Origin: Paratinospora sagittata
Lineage: Eukaryota > Streptophyta > Magnoliopsida > Ranunculales > Menispermaceae
Reading direction: 5' to 3'
DNA: 64,000 bases
Assembly: GCA_035771175.1 (NCBI GenBank)
Contig: CM069600.1
Coordinates: forward strand, 3,451,210 to 3,515,209
Positions 24,361-38,505 of this stretch are shown here, in pieces. Within the stretch, counting starts at the first letter, position 1. Every line of letters starts with the position of its first letter. The position numbers and the translations under genes were made by a program. A model generated the notes under the pieces. That model ran no database searches, was not told the DNA's origin, and worked only from the letters and a program-made list of their open reading frames with translations.

Positions 24361-26103
24361 TTAAGGAGTGAGGTTGCAAGAATATGTCTGAAATTGCCGA
24401 AGATAATGTTCAGCAACTAACCTTTGGGGAGAATCAGAAAATGGCTGATGACATATATAAATAGCATGCAGGCGAGGAGGATGTAATTGACAAATTTTAT
24501 TCACATGTGCTGTCCAAACCCTAAGAGGGGCAAATAGCTCTAAGCAACTGTGAAGAAGAGTTACTTGTTGCCTTAAATGATGTTGTAGCTGTAATGGAAT
24601 GAAGGCAACGACTATTTTATAGAGACACGAAACACACCAAATGTACCAGAATAAAGTATCAGAAATATTGGTACGAAGGTGGAAGAGGAATAGATAGGGT
24701 CGTGTCTGATTAAATGGGTTACCCTGTTGCATCTGTTCTGGATAGTCCATGAAATGCCTGTGGGCATAAATGAACATATTGTTGCAGGCCAACTCATTAA
24801 CCTCATGGGCCGTTTTAGGTTCTGGAATTCCGGGTGGAAAAACTGCTCCAATCAGAGGAATGGATCCAGAAGAGTGTATAAGTTGAATGGGCTCAGACTT
24901 GGGTTTTAACATCAGAGGTAGATTAAAACATCCTGTAATCAGAGAGAGTTGGGCCTTGGACTTTTGTATGGGCCTTGATAAGAAATCTGCTAAAACATTT
25001 TTACTGCCTGGAATGTGTTTCACCGTAAAATTATACTGAGTGAACCATTCTTGAAGACGAAGCAGTTGAGCAGAAGGCACCATTTTATTTTTAAATTCTA
25101 GCATATTAGGAAATGAAGAACTGTCCATGTGAACTTCAAATTTTGCTGGTCGGAGGAAGAACGCAAACTTCTGAATACCAAACTTGACAGCAAGTATTTC
25201 TTTGATTGAAATATGGTAATGAAGTTCTGCATTTGAGAATTTACCACTCTGATATCCACAAATATTTTCAGTATGGCCTTGGCGTTCTAGGAGAATAGCT
25301 CCCCAAAACCGATCAGAGGCGTCAGTCTGAAGAATAAGAGTACCTGTAGTAGGAAGAACCAATGGCGGAGGGTTCTGACAGGCTGACTTCAAATATTTAA
25401 CGGCTTCCGTGTGAATAGATTGCCATGGAGAAGGATCTTTCTGTAATAGTGAGAAAAGAACAGTAGTATATTGACTAACCCGTGGCAAGAAAGACCGTAA
25501 ATAATTGACCACACTGAGGAATTGCTGTAGCTGCTGTCGTGTAAAGTGAGAATCAAGGAACTTTAAAAGTTCTACTGCAATATGAGATCCTGGCTGGTAT
25601 ACTCCATTGATGAATTTCATACCTAGAAATTCAATTTCAGTGGTATTAACAATACTCTTTTTCTCGGAAAGCATAATACCATGAGTATTGGTGATATCCA
25701 GAAACTGTGAAAGAAGGTGTTGATGATCATCGGCATTTTTAGAGAAGAGAAGGATATCATCAATATAAATGAGAGCAGTATGCAACAGAGGTGCATAAAT
25801 CTTGGTCATAGCTTTCTGAAAAATTGATGGAGCAACCTTGAGACCAAAAGGCATAACCTTCCATTGATAATGAGCATTAGGAATGCAGAAGGTTGTTTTA
25901 GGTCTATCATCGGGGTGAATACCCAATTGCCAAAAACCAGCTTTAAGATCAAACTTACTATAAACTTTTGATCCTGCAAGAAAAGTGAGCTGGGACGATA
26001 TTTTTGGAAGAGGAAACATATCGTCTTTAAGAAAAGTATTCAATGGCTTGTAATTGATGACAAGTCGTTTCTTTCCTCGTTTCTGTTCAGCTCGTTTATT
26101 CAC
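24361..26103 (-). pseudogene. Caulimovirid reverse transcriptase-RNase H
   Basis: A 580-codon open frame. The RT domain occupies about residues 1-200, with the family-typical V-I-N-Y-K-P-L-N block near 15-22, F-D-L-K-A-G-F-W near 51-58, and the catalytic Y-I-D-D at 113-116. RNase H follows from about 255 (T-D-A-S at 260-263, later acidic residue in H-M-D-S near 327), ending with a D-F-L-S-R-P block. About 190 further residues have no domain I recognise. The RT actually begins upstream of the first Met: its N-terminal part continues in frame to the stop at 26179-26181. Catalytic residues are present, but the surrounding breaks make expression of an active enzyme improbable. Confidence 0.85.
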
Positions 26104-26178
26104 ATAAAAGGCTTGACACGCCCAATCAGAGGTAGTAGGTTCAATTAAACCTTGAGAGAGTAATTCAGCGCATTCTTG

Positions 26179-27000
26179 TCAAGCATGTTCAAACTCATCA
26201 GGAGGCATCCCTGGATGGATGGCTTTTGTTGGATTGATATCTTCATTAAGCTTGAATGGTAGGTGAACATAATACTCTGGATTCTTCCATAGAGGATTAG
26301 GATGTTTAAAATCTCTGTGAGAGTCACAGAAAGATGACTTCAATTTATCTTGGAGCGAGGAGACATCCTGGATCGTATACAACTTTCGAATGGTTGTATA
26401 AGGAAGAAGCTGTTGTTGATAGGCAATACCATGAGGTAAAATCTTGAGCTTTGTTTTGGAGTATATGTCCATACCAAATAAGATATCTTTATCAGGAAGG
26501 TCACAACCAATGATATGGGTCCAGACTATCAAATTGGGGAAGAATTTCAAACCAATCTTCCTTGTAGTAATGAGATGAGTCTGAAAATTTTCATTATTCG
26601 CGGCTTTAAATGATTCAGTATGTGACTTCCAATATGCCTCAGGAAAAATTCGAGGATTCATCATGCTCTTAAAAGCTCCAGTATCAAAATAAGCGATAAC
26701 CTTAATAGGTTTATCGAATTTTGAAGGGAGAACAGAGATGGGAGCATATGGCATCATGTGTGATGATCCTGTAGAAAAAGTTGGTGCAGCAACCATGCCC
26801 ATATAACAGTCATCATCAGAACTGAATGAAGCATCAGAAGAATAATCCTGATAGGCGAACAAAGTAGTTTTATCAGGAAAGTCTTGTTCTGAAAAAATGG
26901 ATTCAATATCTTGATCTTCTTGTAAAGAATAAGAATGTTGAATCTGCTGAATAAGATGTTGACTTTTCTTTTTGTCAGGGCATTGCTTTGCATAATGACC
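26179..27000 (-). pseudogene. Caulimovirid aspartic protease region
   Basis: This frame holds the second half of a CCHC zinc knuckle, an acidic linker, and a protease-like D-T-G-A active-site box preceded by hydrophobic residues, followed by the usual run toward the RT. It ends at a stop at 26179-26181, just before the RT. Upstream of about 27010 the same frame is no longer the viral one. Confidence 0.7.
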
Positions 27001-27009
27001 CGGTTTTTT

Positions 27010-27475
27010 TACATATGTAACACCGAGTATCTTTAGGAGAAGAGCTGCGTCATTTGAAATAACGAAGGCGGCGTTTCTTTTTCCAAGGAAAACCTTTGGA
27101 AAATTGCTTAGAAGGCTTTTTGTTGAATTTCCAAAAAGATTTTGTTTTGTTGGTCTGGTACTTGTGAGGCTTTGTACCAGGGCAAGGACATTGCTTTTTG
27201 CATCCAATCTCGAGATACTTCTTATCACAAATTTGCTTGAGATTGATCTTGGGATCAGCCATATCTTTGATAAATTGGCGTACTTCACAGAACTTTTCAA
27301 TTGCATTTAAAAGTTGCTGGAATATTTCAGCAAAAGAAAGTTGTTCTAAGGGTCTGCCTGTAGTAATAAGAAGTCGATTTAGTTCTGGATGAACTTCAGA
27401 GAGAAGAGAAGCAATAAAAGTATGCTTCAGATCAGGCTTGTCATTGCCACCAAGTAGATGATATCTCTGAATCAT
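27010..27475 (-). pseudogene. Caulimovirid capsid protein core
   Basis: The open frame at 27050-27475 matches the style of caulimovirid capsid cores: a helical region with H-T-F-I-A-S-L and P-E-L-N-R blocks, a Cys-rich K-K-Q-C-P-C segment, then a strongly basic tail. The zinc knuckle begins beyond a stop near 27050 and is then split by a 7-T run near 27004-27010 (on the plus strand) that throws its second half into another frame. Confidence 0.75.
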
Positions 27476-27535
27476 GCGAAGGTAATGGCGGTATAGAGCT
27501 TTTCGATTGAGAAAACATCATTTCATTGTGAAAAA

Positions 27536-28627
27536 TTATTGTTTAAACTGTTTTTCTAACAAAGAGACATCGCCAACGAATTCTCGAAGCAGAAGATTGT
27601 AAACATCAACGATAGGAAGCTGTGTAAGTTGAAGAATACGATATTCTCCAAGAGATGTTAACCAATCACGAACAAAACCAGTGCATCGAGAAAAGAAATC
27701 AACAAGGACGGCATTAGGTGTTCTGCCAGAAACATGTTGATTTGTCATCCATGCTGCCCATGTAATTATCTTATTTCGCCATTGTTCATAAGGAACGTCA
27801 TCAAGAGAGAACCAAGGACCAGGGCCATTGTTACCATTTCTGCCAATATTTTGATAAGGCGTCTGAGGTTGAGCTGTAGGATTCTCAGCTGTAGATTCCA
27901 TGTCTTCATCCATTGGATTTTGAGAAGTAGAAGCACCTTGAGCTATATGGATTTGGGCAAGGGTAGAAATATCCATAAGATGGGAATCTTGAGAGGATTC
28001 TGATATGTCATCGAGCAAACTAGCAAGAGCTTCAGAAGTATCAGCAGTATTATCAGAATCTTTATCTTCCTTTTGATCATCATCATCTGTGGAAGAAAGA
28101 TTGATAGATTCAAGGGAATCAACTATAGGATCATCCAAGAGATCATCATCAGAGAAATAAGGGTGAATTGGATGGCTAGGTGGTGGTTGAGGTTCTGTAG
28201 GAGGAATAATTGGGCTTGGTGGAAGTGGGGACTCGGGTTCCATTGGTGGAAACATAGGACGTTTTCCTTTATCGCCGAACATTGGTCGTGGACCACGGAC
28301 AGATGGAGGTCTGGGAGTAGGAATAGATGGTGAAGGTTGAGGTTGAAGTTGAGGTTGATCACGGAGTCTAGCTAACACCAGACTTTGTATGAAGGTAGCC
28401 GTAGAGTCCAAAACAGGAGTAGGTTTAGGAATAAGTGGCTGGAATGGAGGCTGGAAAGTTGGGATTTGTGATCGGAAGATGTTAAGGGACATTGGATACT
28501 CCTCTGGATATTCAGGGGGTTTCTGAAATCTCTGAAGATCTGCAGTAACATAAGATAATTGTTCCTTTAGTTGACGTATTTCTTTCTCTGCTGCATCAAA
28601 CTGAGGACCAGTATATTTCTGCTGCAA
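27536..28627 (-). pseudogene. Caulimovirid polyprotein, pre-capsid region
   Basis: A 363-codon open frame: an N-terminal coiled-coil-like segment (A-A-E-K-E-I-R-Q-L-K-E-Q), a long Pro-rich stretch, a very acidic Asp/Ser region, and a C-terminal part with W-x-x-K-I-I-T-W-A-A-W that begins the capsid fold. It ends 60 bases before the capsid core resumes in another frame, with stops between them. Confidence 0.65.
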
Positions 28628-28639
28628 ATAGTATCAAAG

Positions 28640-29151
28640 AAGAGCATCAAGATCTTGTATTTTTGCAGTAAGTTCAGTTAATATTTCTGACTGATAGAAG
28701 CTTGAATATCAGTATTTTGAACTAAACTGGCCGTTTGTGTAGAGAGAGAACCAAGCTGCTCATCAAGCTTTTGCAAATATTGATTTTGAACAAGAGCATT
28801 TTTTGTCTGCCAATTTAAGACTTCCTCAGCAGGAGTAAGAGGTTTAGGAGATCCATCAGGACGAATATCAGTAGGTTGAGTAAAAGGCTTAGCAGTCGTC
28901 TAATGTGTAGGATCCACAACTCTTGTAAGAGGAGGAAACTCTTGATCATAAGAACCAACAGGAAAACATGGCTGAACCTGTGAAGCTGCTGGAGGAGCAG
29001 GAGGTTCATAATAAAAATGGCGAACAGAAGATCTACATGAAGATCTTTTAGATTTTCGTTTCCTGCGGGTATCATCTTCATATCGACACGAAGGGTCGAT
29101 CCAATCTTCAAATTCCATCTCGTCCTGGCAAGGACATCCTAGAACACACAT
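28640..29151 (-). pseudogene. Caulimovirid polyprotein, basic/proline segment
   Basis: An open frame at 28900-29151 with a Cys/acidic start, an Arg/Lys/Ser cluster and a Pro-rich tail. It is followed after a stop by more polyprotein-like sequence containing E-E-V-L-N-W-Q-T-K-N-A-L and a helical segment. It links the front part to the pre-capsid region. Confidence 0.55.
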
Positions 29152-29606
29152 ATCTGGATTGCAGTCCCATATAAAGTGGCCATCAACATGAGAATGATAA
29201 ACAATACACCATTAGACTTAAAAGAATGTAACGGGGGATCTTCTGCAGGTTCATGTGTGGAGATTGGCTGGATCATCATAGAATGATGAACAGGAATAAG
29301 TTCTTGGGATGAAGTTGGTGGGTCAAAATTGATTTTGACTGAACCATCAGATTGCTTTTTCATAAGAGGACAAAGTGTACTGGTGACTGGTTCTGATCGT
29401 TTGAGAAATTGTTCATAATTTGTGAACCAGGTCAGAGGTAACATCTGTCTGAGATCCTTTTGGGGTATTTGCCGAGGGATCTGGACAATAGTAGGGATTT
29501 CATTGTCATGAACAAAGGCCATGACGGTGGCATGTGGCTTTTGAGTTCGGAGGTGAATGGCATGGTCTGGAAGACGGAAAGCCATTTGATGATGAAGGGT
29601 AGCCAT
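29139..29606 (-). pseudogene. Caulimovirid polyprotein N-terminal part
   Basis: A 155-codon frame whose first 110 residues look like the C-terminal zone of a caulimovirid movement-protein/polyprotein front; the last 25 are out of frame. It starts only 34 bases inside the junction with the FLZ sequence, so most of the movement-protein domain is missing or was never included. Confidence 0.5.
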
Positions 29607-29640
29607 TTAGAAAGATGCCTTCTGTTAAATTTTTTATTTT

Positions 29641-30145
29641 ATTTTAAGAACAAGAGCAGCAGTAATGGATGAAAGTAAGATCAAGAAGAAGAAATCCGCT
29701 GTGGTTTTGATATGAAGGAATGTTGATTTTCAACTGCGATCCTAATAAAATAGTCTTACTTCCAGCTAAACCGAGAAAATTTCCACAAGGTTTCTTAACA
29801 TCATCATCAAGAGAGTACAATTCCAAGGCCTACTTTACTTGAATCCCAGCTCTTTTGATGAGACCCATCAAAGTATGATGGTGATCTTGGAGAAGTACTA
29901 AAAGGGTTCCTTAAATTTGTTAAAAATTTGTAATCAAGTGGAGAAGTAGGGTTCTAAGCTGATTCATAATCTGAAACACCCATGATACTAAACCCAACAA
30001 AAAGACCACGAACACTAAAAAAAGAACTGTTCTTTTGTTTCTGTTCCAAACCTCCAGATTGAAAAGATGATTCTGAAGAAGAATCATGCATCAGATGATC
30101 CTTGTATTGATCTTTCTGGACTGATCTGCTTCTCTTCCTCAGCAT
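29641..30145 (-). pseudogene. Captured FLZ (FCS-like zinc finger, DUF581) gene fragment
   Basis: This reads M-L-R-K-R-S-R-S ... D-S-S-S-E-S at its start, then F-F-S-V-R-G-L-F-V-G, N-P-T-S-P-L-D, R-N-P-F ... S-P-R-S-P, H-Q-K-S-W-D and L-G-I-V-x-S-L-D-D-D, all hallmarks of the first exon of plant FLZ genes, which encode SnRK1-interacting scaffold proteins. One in-frame TAG follows the residues Tyr-Glu-Ser-Ala at 29954-29956. The zinc-finger exon is absent; viral sequence follows the exon tail. About 145 bp of likely FLZ 5' leader lies upstream (30146-30290). Confidence 0.8.
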
Positions 30146-30330
30146 TATCTCAACACCTCAACCCCACCCTTGAAAAAAACCAGAAACCCTTTTCTGCATC
30201 AAAATCAACAAAACCCATCAAATAAAATTAGCAAATAATTCAGAATCGGTAAAGTTTCATAAAAAATAATGATCTTACTTCCATCCATTCAGAATCGGTA
30301 AATTTTGATAAAAAAATCGCTAGAAATCTC

Positions 30331-30606
30331 AGGGGATTTCTTCTTCTTGATCTTACTTCCATCCACTACTGCTGCTCTTCTTCTTAAAATAAAAAAAAAA
30401 TTAAAAAAATGCGTCTTTTGAAAAAACGTCTTCCCTGTAGAAAAAATTACAATGGAATCACGAGCTCCCTCGCCCACATGGCGCTTGTGTGGCGCGCTGA
30501 CTGGGTGCTAAATAGTAAAATAGGGCAATGGGGTCAATATTTGTGTTTTGATGGCATTTGTGGAATTTTTTTTTTTGAAGGGTAATCATGTCAAAATCCC
30601 CCTTAA
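30331..30606 (-). repeat. Right inverted end of composite element
   Basis: Inverted partner of 23122-23382, with about 30 extra bases ('gcgcttgtgtggcgcgctga' region, 30480-30510) missing from the left end. Its inner end is an inverted third copy of the FLZ tail. Confidence 0.75.
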
Positions 30607-30651
30607 GTGTTCTAATACACCAGAAGCATGTTTTTTCATCATTTTCTACTC

Positions 30652-33716
<3,065 letters not shown>

Positions 33717-33934
33717 TTAAGATATAAAAAGTTGAAATTAGTTTTTTTTTTACTCAATATCAATTGAGACTTAAGCTAAATTTAAAGAGTTCATAGTCAT
33801 AACTATGCGATTGAATAACCAACAACCATGAGAAAATTTTCTTGTGTCTAACCAAACAAAAATATCATGATAAAGTTTTATCAAAAAAAAATTTCTCGGC
33901 CACCAAACACACCTTGAGAGACAACTTAGAAAAT

Positions 33935-33959
33935 GCATTTGGTTGGTGATTCGGAAACA
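33935..33959. mobile_element. MITE, left part (split by Copia)
   Basis: This has 'tttggttggtgattcgg', the end sequence of the MITE family described at 16503-16678. The rest resumes at 39533 after the Copia element. The paralogous segment at about 62770-63050 shows the same flank without the insertion. Confidence 0.6.
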
Positions 33960-34339
33960 TGTCGAGCGGAATCGTAATAAAGTATGAAAGAAAAACAAGA
34001 CAATAAATATAACGTGGTTCGGCAAATTGTCTACGTCCACGGGAGACATCAAACTTGTATTATCAGAGATTACAAACTACACCCTTAGGTGAATCTTACA
34101 GATTGGATCTCTTAAATAGATTTCTCAGAATAGAACTCTCTGACTCTCAGGAATGAATTTGAAGAATGAAGTTAAGCTCTATTTATAGGAGTATTCAGGA
34201 GTATTTTCATAATTATAAATATAAAATATAATATATATTTAATATTATAATAATCACCCTTTCGGCGCGTGGCGGCCGCATTCGGCGCCCTTTCGGCTTG
34301 TCTGCCACCCCTGTCTGTCACATGGGGGTGGTCCCCATA
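33960..34339 (-). repeat. Copia 3' LTR
   Basis: A 380-bp LTR, with tgtcgagcggaatcgt at the plus-strand left end. It is shorter than its partner by 57 bp because it lacks the terminal duplication described there. On the minus strand the LTR is preceded by a purine-rich tract at about 34340-34358. Confidence 0.88.
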
Positions 34340-34443
34340 AATCTCCACCTCCACCTCATGTGAAACAGGACTCCTCCACATCTACAATCTCTCTACAGAT
34401 AGCAAGCTTCCTTCAAAAACTGTTGCTGCCTCCATTAGTGCCC

Positions 34444-35348
34444 TTAGGCACTCCGAGCTCGTGAGATATTGATCAAGTCCAAACAATGTTGGAACTTGAT
34501 CCCTGTAACCACCTTTATAAGCATATCTGCGGGGTTATCTGCAGTCTTGATCTTTTGCAGAAGAATACTCCCTTCTTCTACTATTTCTCGAACAAAATGA
34601 AAACGAACATCAATATGCTTCGTTCGACTGTGATGAACTTGGTTCTTTGCCAAACAAATGGCATTCTGGCTGTCGCAGAAAACTTCAACATTCTTCTGCA
34701 CAATTCTCAAGTCTTTAGTCAATCCATGAAGCCAGATTGCTTCCTTGAAAGCTTCTGTTACTGCCATGTACTCTGCCTCTGTAGCAGACAAAGCAACTGT
34801 TGACTGTAGTGTTGATCTCCAACTCACTGGTCCTCCTGCCATAGTGAAAACATAACCAATAGTAGATCTGCGCTTGTCAAGATATCCAGCATAGTCCGAA
34901 TCCACATATCCGACTAGATGCTTACAACTCTTCGAATCTCTCTCGAACTTTAAACCAATATCCACAGTATCATGAATATACCGTAGAATCCACTTCACTG
35001 CTTGCCAGTGGCCTTTACCGGGGTTGTGCATGTAACGACTTACCATACTTACAACATGTGAAATGTCAGGTCTGGTACACACCATAGCATACATCAAGGC
35101 ACCAACTGCATTTGCATATGGAATGTCTCCATTTGCTTCTTCTGATCCTCAGAATTTGGTGACATTGATGTACTTAGCTTGAAATGTGGTGCCAATGGTG
35201 TGCTCACAGGTTTTGTGTCATTGCCAATGCCAAAAGTTTGAAGAACTTTCTTCATATACTGAGTCTGAGTCAAACAAATTGTGCATTTGGTCCTGTCTCG
35301 AGTTATCTCCATCCCGAGAATTTTTCTAGGTTCTCCAAGATCCTTCAT
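34444..35348 (-). pseudogene. Copia RT thumb and RNase H
   Basis: Two frames: 35094-35348 (M-K-D-L-G-E-P ... L-G-M-E-I) and, after a frameshift near 35096, 34444-35097 with R-P-D-I-S, G-Y-V-D-S-D-Y-A-G, A-L-S-A-T-E-A-E-Y-M and the H-S-R-T-K-H-I-D end block. RNase H motifs are present, but the reading frame is interrupted. Confidence 0.87.
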
Positions 35349-35357
35349 TTCAAACTC

Positions 35358-35972
35358 TTAGCTCAATTGAGCCTTCAGCTTGTTGATCTCCACCTTGCTT
35401 TTAGATGCGATTAACATATCATCTACATATAAAAGCAAGTAGATAAATGTACCATCTTGAAGTTTGCGATAGTAGACACAATGATCAAACTGACTCCGGG
35501 TATATCTCTGCCCTTGGATGAAGCTGTCAAATCGCTTGTACCATTGTCTAGGTGACTGCTTCAGGCCATATACTGACTTGCTTAATTTGCAAGCCCAATT
35601 CTCTCTTCCTGGTACTTTGAATCCATCTGGTTGAGACATATATATCTCCTCTTCCAAATTACCATGCAGAAAAGCAGTTTTGACATCGAGTTGGGCTAAC
35701 TCGAGATCAAACTGTGCAACCAAAGCCAATAATATTCGAATTGACGAATGCTTAACAACTGGTGAGAATACCTCATTGTAGTCAATTCCTTCCCTCTGAG
35801 CGTAGCCTTTTGCTACCAATCTGGCTTTGTATCGGATACCATCTGTGCTGGGAGAGCCTTCCTTCTTAGCGAAAACCCATTTGCAGCCAATTGGTTTCTT
35901 TTCTTTCGGAAGTGGAACCAACTTCCAAGTCTGATTCTGATGGAGTGATGTCATCTCCTCATTCATTGTCAT
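35358..35972 (-). pseudogene. Copia reverse transcriptase, first part
   Basis: A 204-codon frame with W-K-L-V-P-L-P, C-K-W-V-F-A-K-K, Q-L-D-V-K-T-A-F-L-H-G and the catalytic Y-V-D-D near residue 186-189. It ends at a stop at 35358-35360; the frame continues in 35094-35348. Confidence 0.87.
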
Positions 35973-36119
35973 TTTCCACTTATCACTTTACATACTCTGA
36001 ATAACATATTTGTAATTGTATGGAATATCATCTTCGGTGACTGGAAATGCATATGCAACCATGTCAGTGTACCGAGCAGGTTTGCGGATTTCTCTTCGTG
36101 GTCGACTGGTGGCAATTGA

Positions 36120-36581
36120 TTATGGTTCTTGACTGATGTCTGGTCTTGGAGCCTCCACCTCAACTGAGATTTCCTCCTCGTCTTCTTCAGGATGGTTGGA
36201 TATCTTTGCTGACTTGCCAAGAGTTACTGGAATATCTAACTCCACCTGTTGAGGCAAATCTGGATCTCGATTTTCTTTATCAGAAACTGTATGCTTTAAC
36301 ATAACAGATTCATCAAAAGTTACATCTCGACTTTTTACAATCGTCTTTGTCTCAGGGTTCCATAGTCGGAAAACCTTAACACCTTCACTAAAGCCCATGA
36401 AAATCGATTTCTTGGACCTAGGATCCGGTTTGGATTCCTTCACATGGAAATATGCAGTGCATCCAAAAATGCGCAGAGAATCATAATCTGAAACGGGGTA
36501 TCCAGACCATACCTCATTAAGAGTTTTGCCATCTAGTGTTGTTGCAGGAAGTCTATTGATGATATGAGAGGCATATGACAA
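36120..36581 (-). pseudogene. Copia integrase C-terminal part
   Basis: A 153-codon frame carrying I-N-R-L-P, L-R-I-F-G-C and K-S-I-F-M-G-F blocks typical of the Copia integrase tail, and an acidic linker toward the RT. Confidence 0.8.
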
Positions 36582-36590
36582 AGCTTCAGC

Positions 36591-38126
36591 TCAAAATGCC
36601 TTGCTCAGTCCAGAATGAGATAACATGCAGCAAACTTTATCTACCAAAGTACGATTCATGCGTTCAGCAACACCGTTTTGTTGTGGCGTGCCTGGGACTG
36701 TGAAATGTCTGACAATCCCCTCATTCTCACAAATTTTCTGAAATGGGTCTGACTTGTATTCTCTTCCATTATCATATCTGTGCCTCTTAATCTTCCTTCC
36801 CGTTTGGGTTTCTACCATTTTCTTCCATATAAGAAATATATCGAGCACTTCATCTTTATGCTTCATGGTATAAACCCAAACATAGCGTGAAAAATCATCA
36901 ATGAAAGTAACAAACCAACGATTACAGCCCAATGAAGCATTTTGAGAGGGTCCCCAAACGTCGATATGAACATAATCCAATGTTCCTTTTGTGCGGTGGA
37001 TGGCAGTTCCAAACTTGACTCTCGTCTGCTTGCCTAAGATACAATGCTCGCAGAAGTCAAGTTTCCCGGCCTTTGCACCTTTCAGAGAACCTTGCTTTAT
37101 CAAGGTTTGAAGAGCCTTCTCTCCAACATGTTCGAGCCGCATGTGCCAAAGTCGGGAAGTGTCCGAGGAAACATCATTAGAACTGGTGCAGACTGATACA
37201 CTTCCGATTACTGTGTGTCCGTCAAGGAAATAGAGATTTCCTTTCTGAGTACCCTTCATGGCTAAGAGTGCACCACGTACAACCTTCAGAACTCCACCTT
37301 CAATGGTTACCTTGTAACTGCTGGAATCAAGGACTCCTAAGGAGATCAGATTTTTTTTCAGATCTGGAACATATCTGACGTCCGTGAGCCGTCTTGTTGT
37401 ACCGTCATGCATCTTAAGGCGTATAGTTCCAATACCTTTTGTGTGGCAGGTATTGTTGTTTCCCATGACCACGACTCCTCCATCGAACTCATCCAATTTT
37501 GAGAACCAATGGCGATTCGGACACATATGATAGGAACATCCGGAATCTAAGATCCATCTATCAGACTGATTGTCTATATATGAAACGGAGAATGCAGAAT
37601 CTTCTTTAGCCTTCTGTGCCACATTTGCATCTGTCTTGCCCTTATTTGGACAATCTTTCTTCCAGTACCCCTTTTGGTGACAATAGGCACATTCATCCTT
37701 CGCAAGATGTTGACGTGAAGAAGGTCCTTTTGTCTTTGAGCGAGATCGACCTCGCCTACTGGATCTATCAGATCTGTTGTTAGCCCTGCCTCTGGATACC
37801 GTCAAGGCTGCCGGTGATGCTTCCTTGTTATCGCATTGGTCCTTCCTTCGATACTCGTTGTTCACCAAAGCATTTGAAACATCACTGAATTTAACCTCAT
37901 CTTTACCATATAGCAAAGTTGTTGTTAAATGTTCATAACTTTCAGGCAAAGAGTTTAACAATAATAGTGCCTTATCCTCATCAAGAGGTTCAACATCAAG
38001 ATTTAGTAGATCAGCGAGAATCTTGTTGAAATTATCAAGATGCTCAATCATGGGAGTACCTTGCTTGTACTGAAAACGAAAGAGCTTCCTCTTCAGGTAG
38101 AGGCGGTTCTCTACGCTTTTCGTCAT
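36591..38126 (-). pseudogene. Copia gag C-terminus, protease and integrase
   Basis: A 511-codon frame. A basic RS-rich gag tail is followed by a zinc-knuckle-like C-A-Y-C ... C-P near residue 147-161 in which the usual His is Tyr, then a protease box W-I-L-D-S-G-C-S near 191, then an integrase with H-x-H ... C-x-x-C (H-M-R-L-E-H and C-E-H-C) and the catalytic region through Y-D-N-G-R-E-Y-K-S, P-Q-Q-N-G-V-A-E-R. Stopped at 36591-36593, in frame with the next part. Confidence 0.85.
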
Positions 38127-38441
38127 TTACTTGTCATCCAGTTTCTTCCAGAGACTTGTTGTCATAGTCTCTTTCATGACAAAGTACTTCTGATCTTTGG
38201 CCAAACAGAGTCTGATTGTTCCACAAGCTTGACGATTGACGAAATACCAATCATCATCGGACATATCCTTGGGCTTGGTTTCCAAAGCGATATGTGATCC
38301 TTCTCGGAATAAGAGATCTTGAACTTCGCATTGCCACATGCCAAAGTTGTTGGTGCCGTTGAATTTCTCCACCTCGAACTTTGCGTTGGACATCGAACTT
38401 CTTTGCCAAGGCCTGCTTGTGCTTGGGATTTCCTCCGCCAT
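38127..38441 (-). pseudogene. Copia gag, N-terminal part
   Basis: A 104-codon frame with the F-N-G-T-N-N-F-x-x-W and L-W-K-K-L-D-D-K blocks of Copia gag. It ends at a stop at 38127-38129, after which the same frame continues. Confidence 0.8.
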
Positions 38442-38505
38442 TTAGACCGAAGATATGTATGACGCCGAAAAGTGCTTGAAAAATTGATAAACAACTTCAA
38501 CTAAG

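Larger units (their letters stand above)
23503..29640 (-). mobile_element. Endogenous caulimovirid (pararetrovirus), decayed
   Basis: About 6.1 kb with, in minus-strand order, a polyprotein front part, capsid region with a zinc-knuckle box, aspartic protease, reverse transcriptase and RNase H, and then an extra 3' region. This order, the capsid style and the lack of any integrase separate it from Ty3/Gypsy elements and place it in Caulimoviridae. Genus is uncertain; petuvirus- or florendovirus-like is my best guess. The reading frame is broken by several stops and at least one frameshift. I found neither a complete movement-protein region nor the intergenic region with a tRNA-Met primer site, so this is a partial, non-functional relic. 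Confidence 0.8.
23122..30606. mobile_element. Composite element with long inverted ends carrying FLZ fragment and pararetrovirus
   Basis: A 7.5-kb unit whose two ends are inverted copies of each other (23122-23382 and 30331-30606). Both ends share the order: 'ttttgacatgattaccctt', poly-A run, 'ccatcaaaacacaaatattg', 'gagctcgtgat', 'aagacg' pieces, then 'gatcaagaagaagaaatccc'. Both abut ccttaag, so a TTAA target duplication is possible. Between the ends, on the minus strand, come an FLZ leader and exon, a decayed caulimovirid genome, and a second copy of the last 177 bp of the FLZ exon. I infer a DNA transposon that captured a host gene and later received the viral DNA, or a virus-mediated rearrangement that created the inverted ends. 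No transposase is present. Confidence 0.65.

Noticed and set aside
23503..29640. Ty3/Gypsy retrotransposon with short LTRs (the 177-bp repeats)
   Set aside because: No integrase, no primer site beside the repeats, and the repeats encode FLZ protein sequence; domain order fits a caulimovirid.
23122..30606. piggyBac element because of TTAA at both ends
   Set aside because: The ends start GGG rather than the usual CCC, there is no transposase, and TTAA is common in AT-rich DNA; kept only as a possibility.
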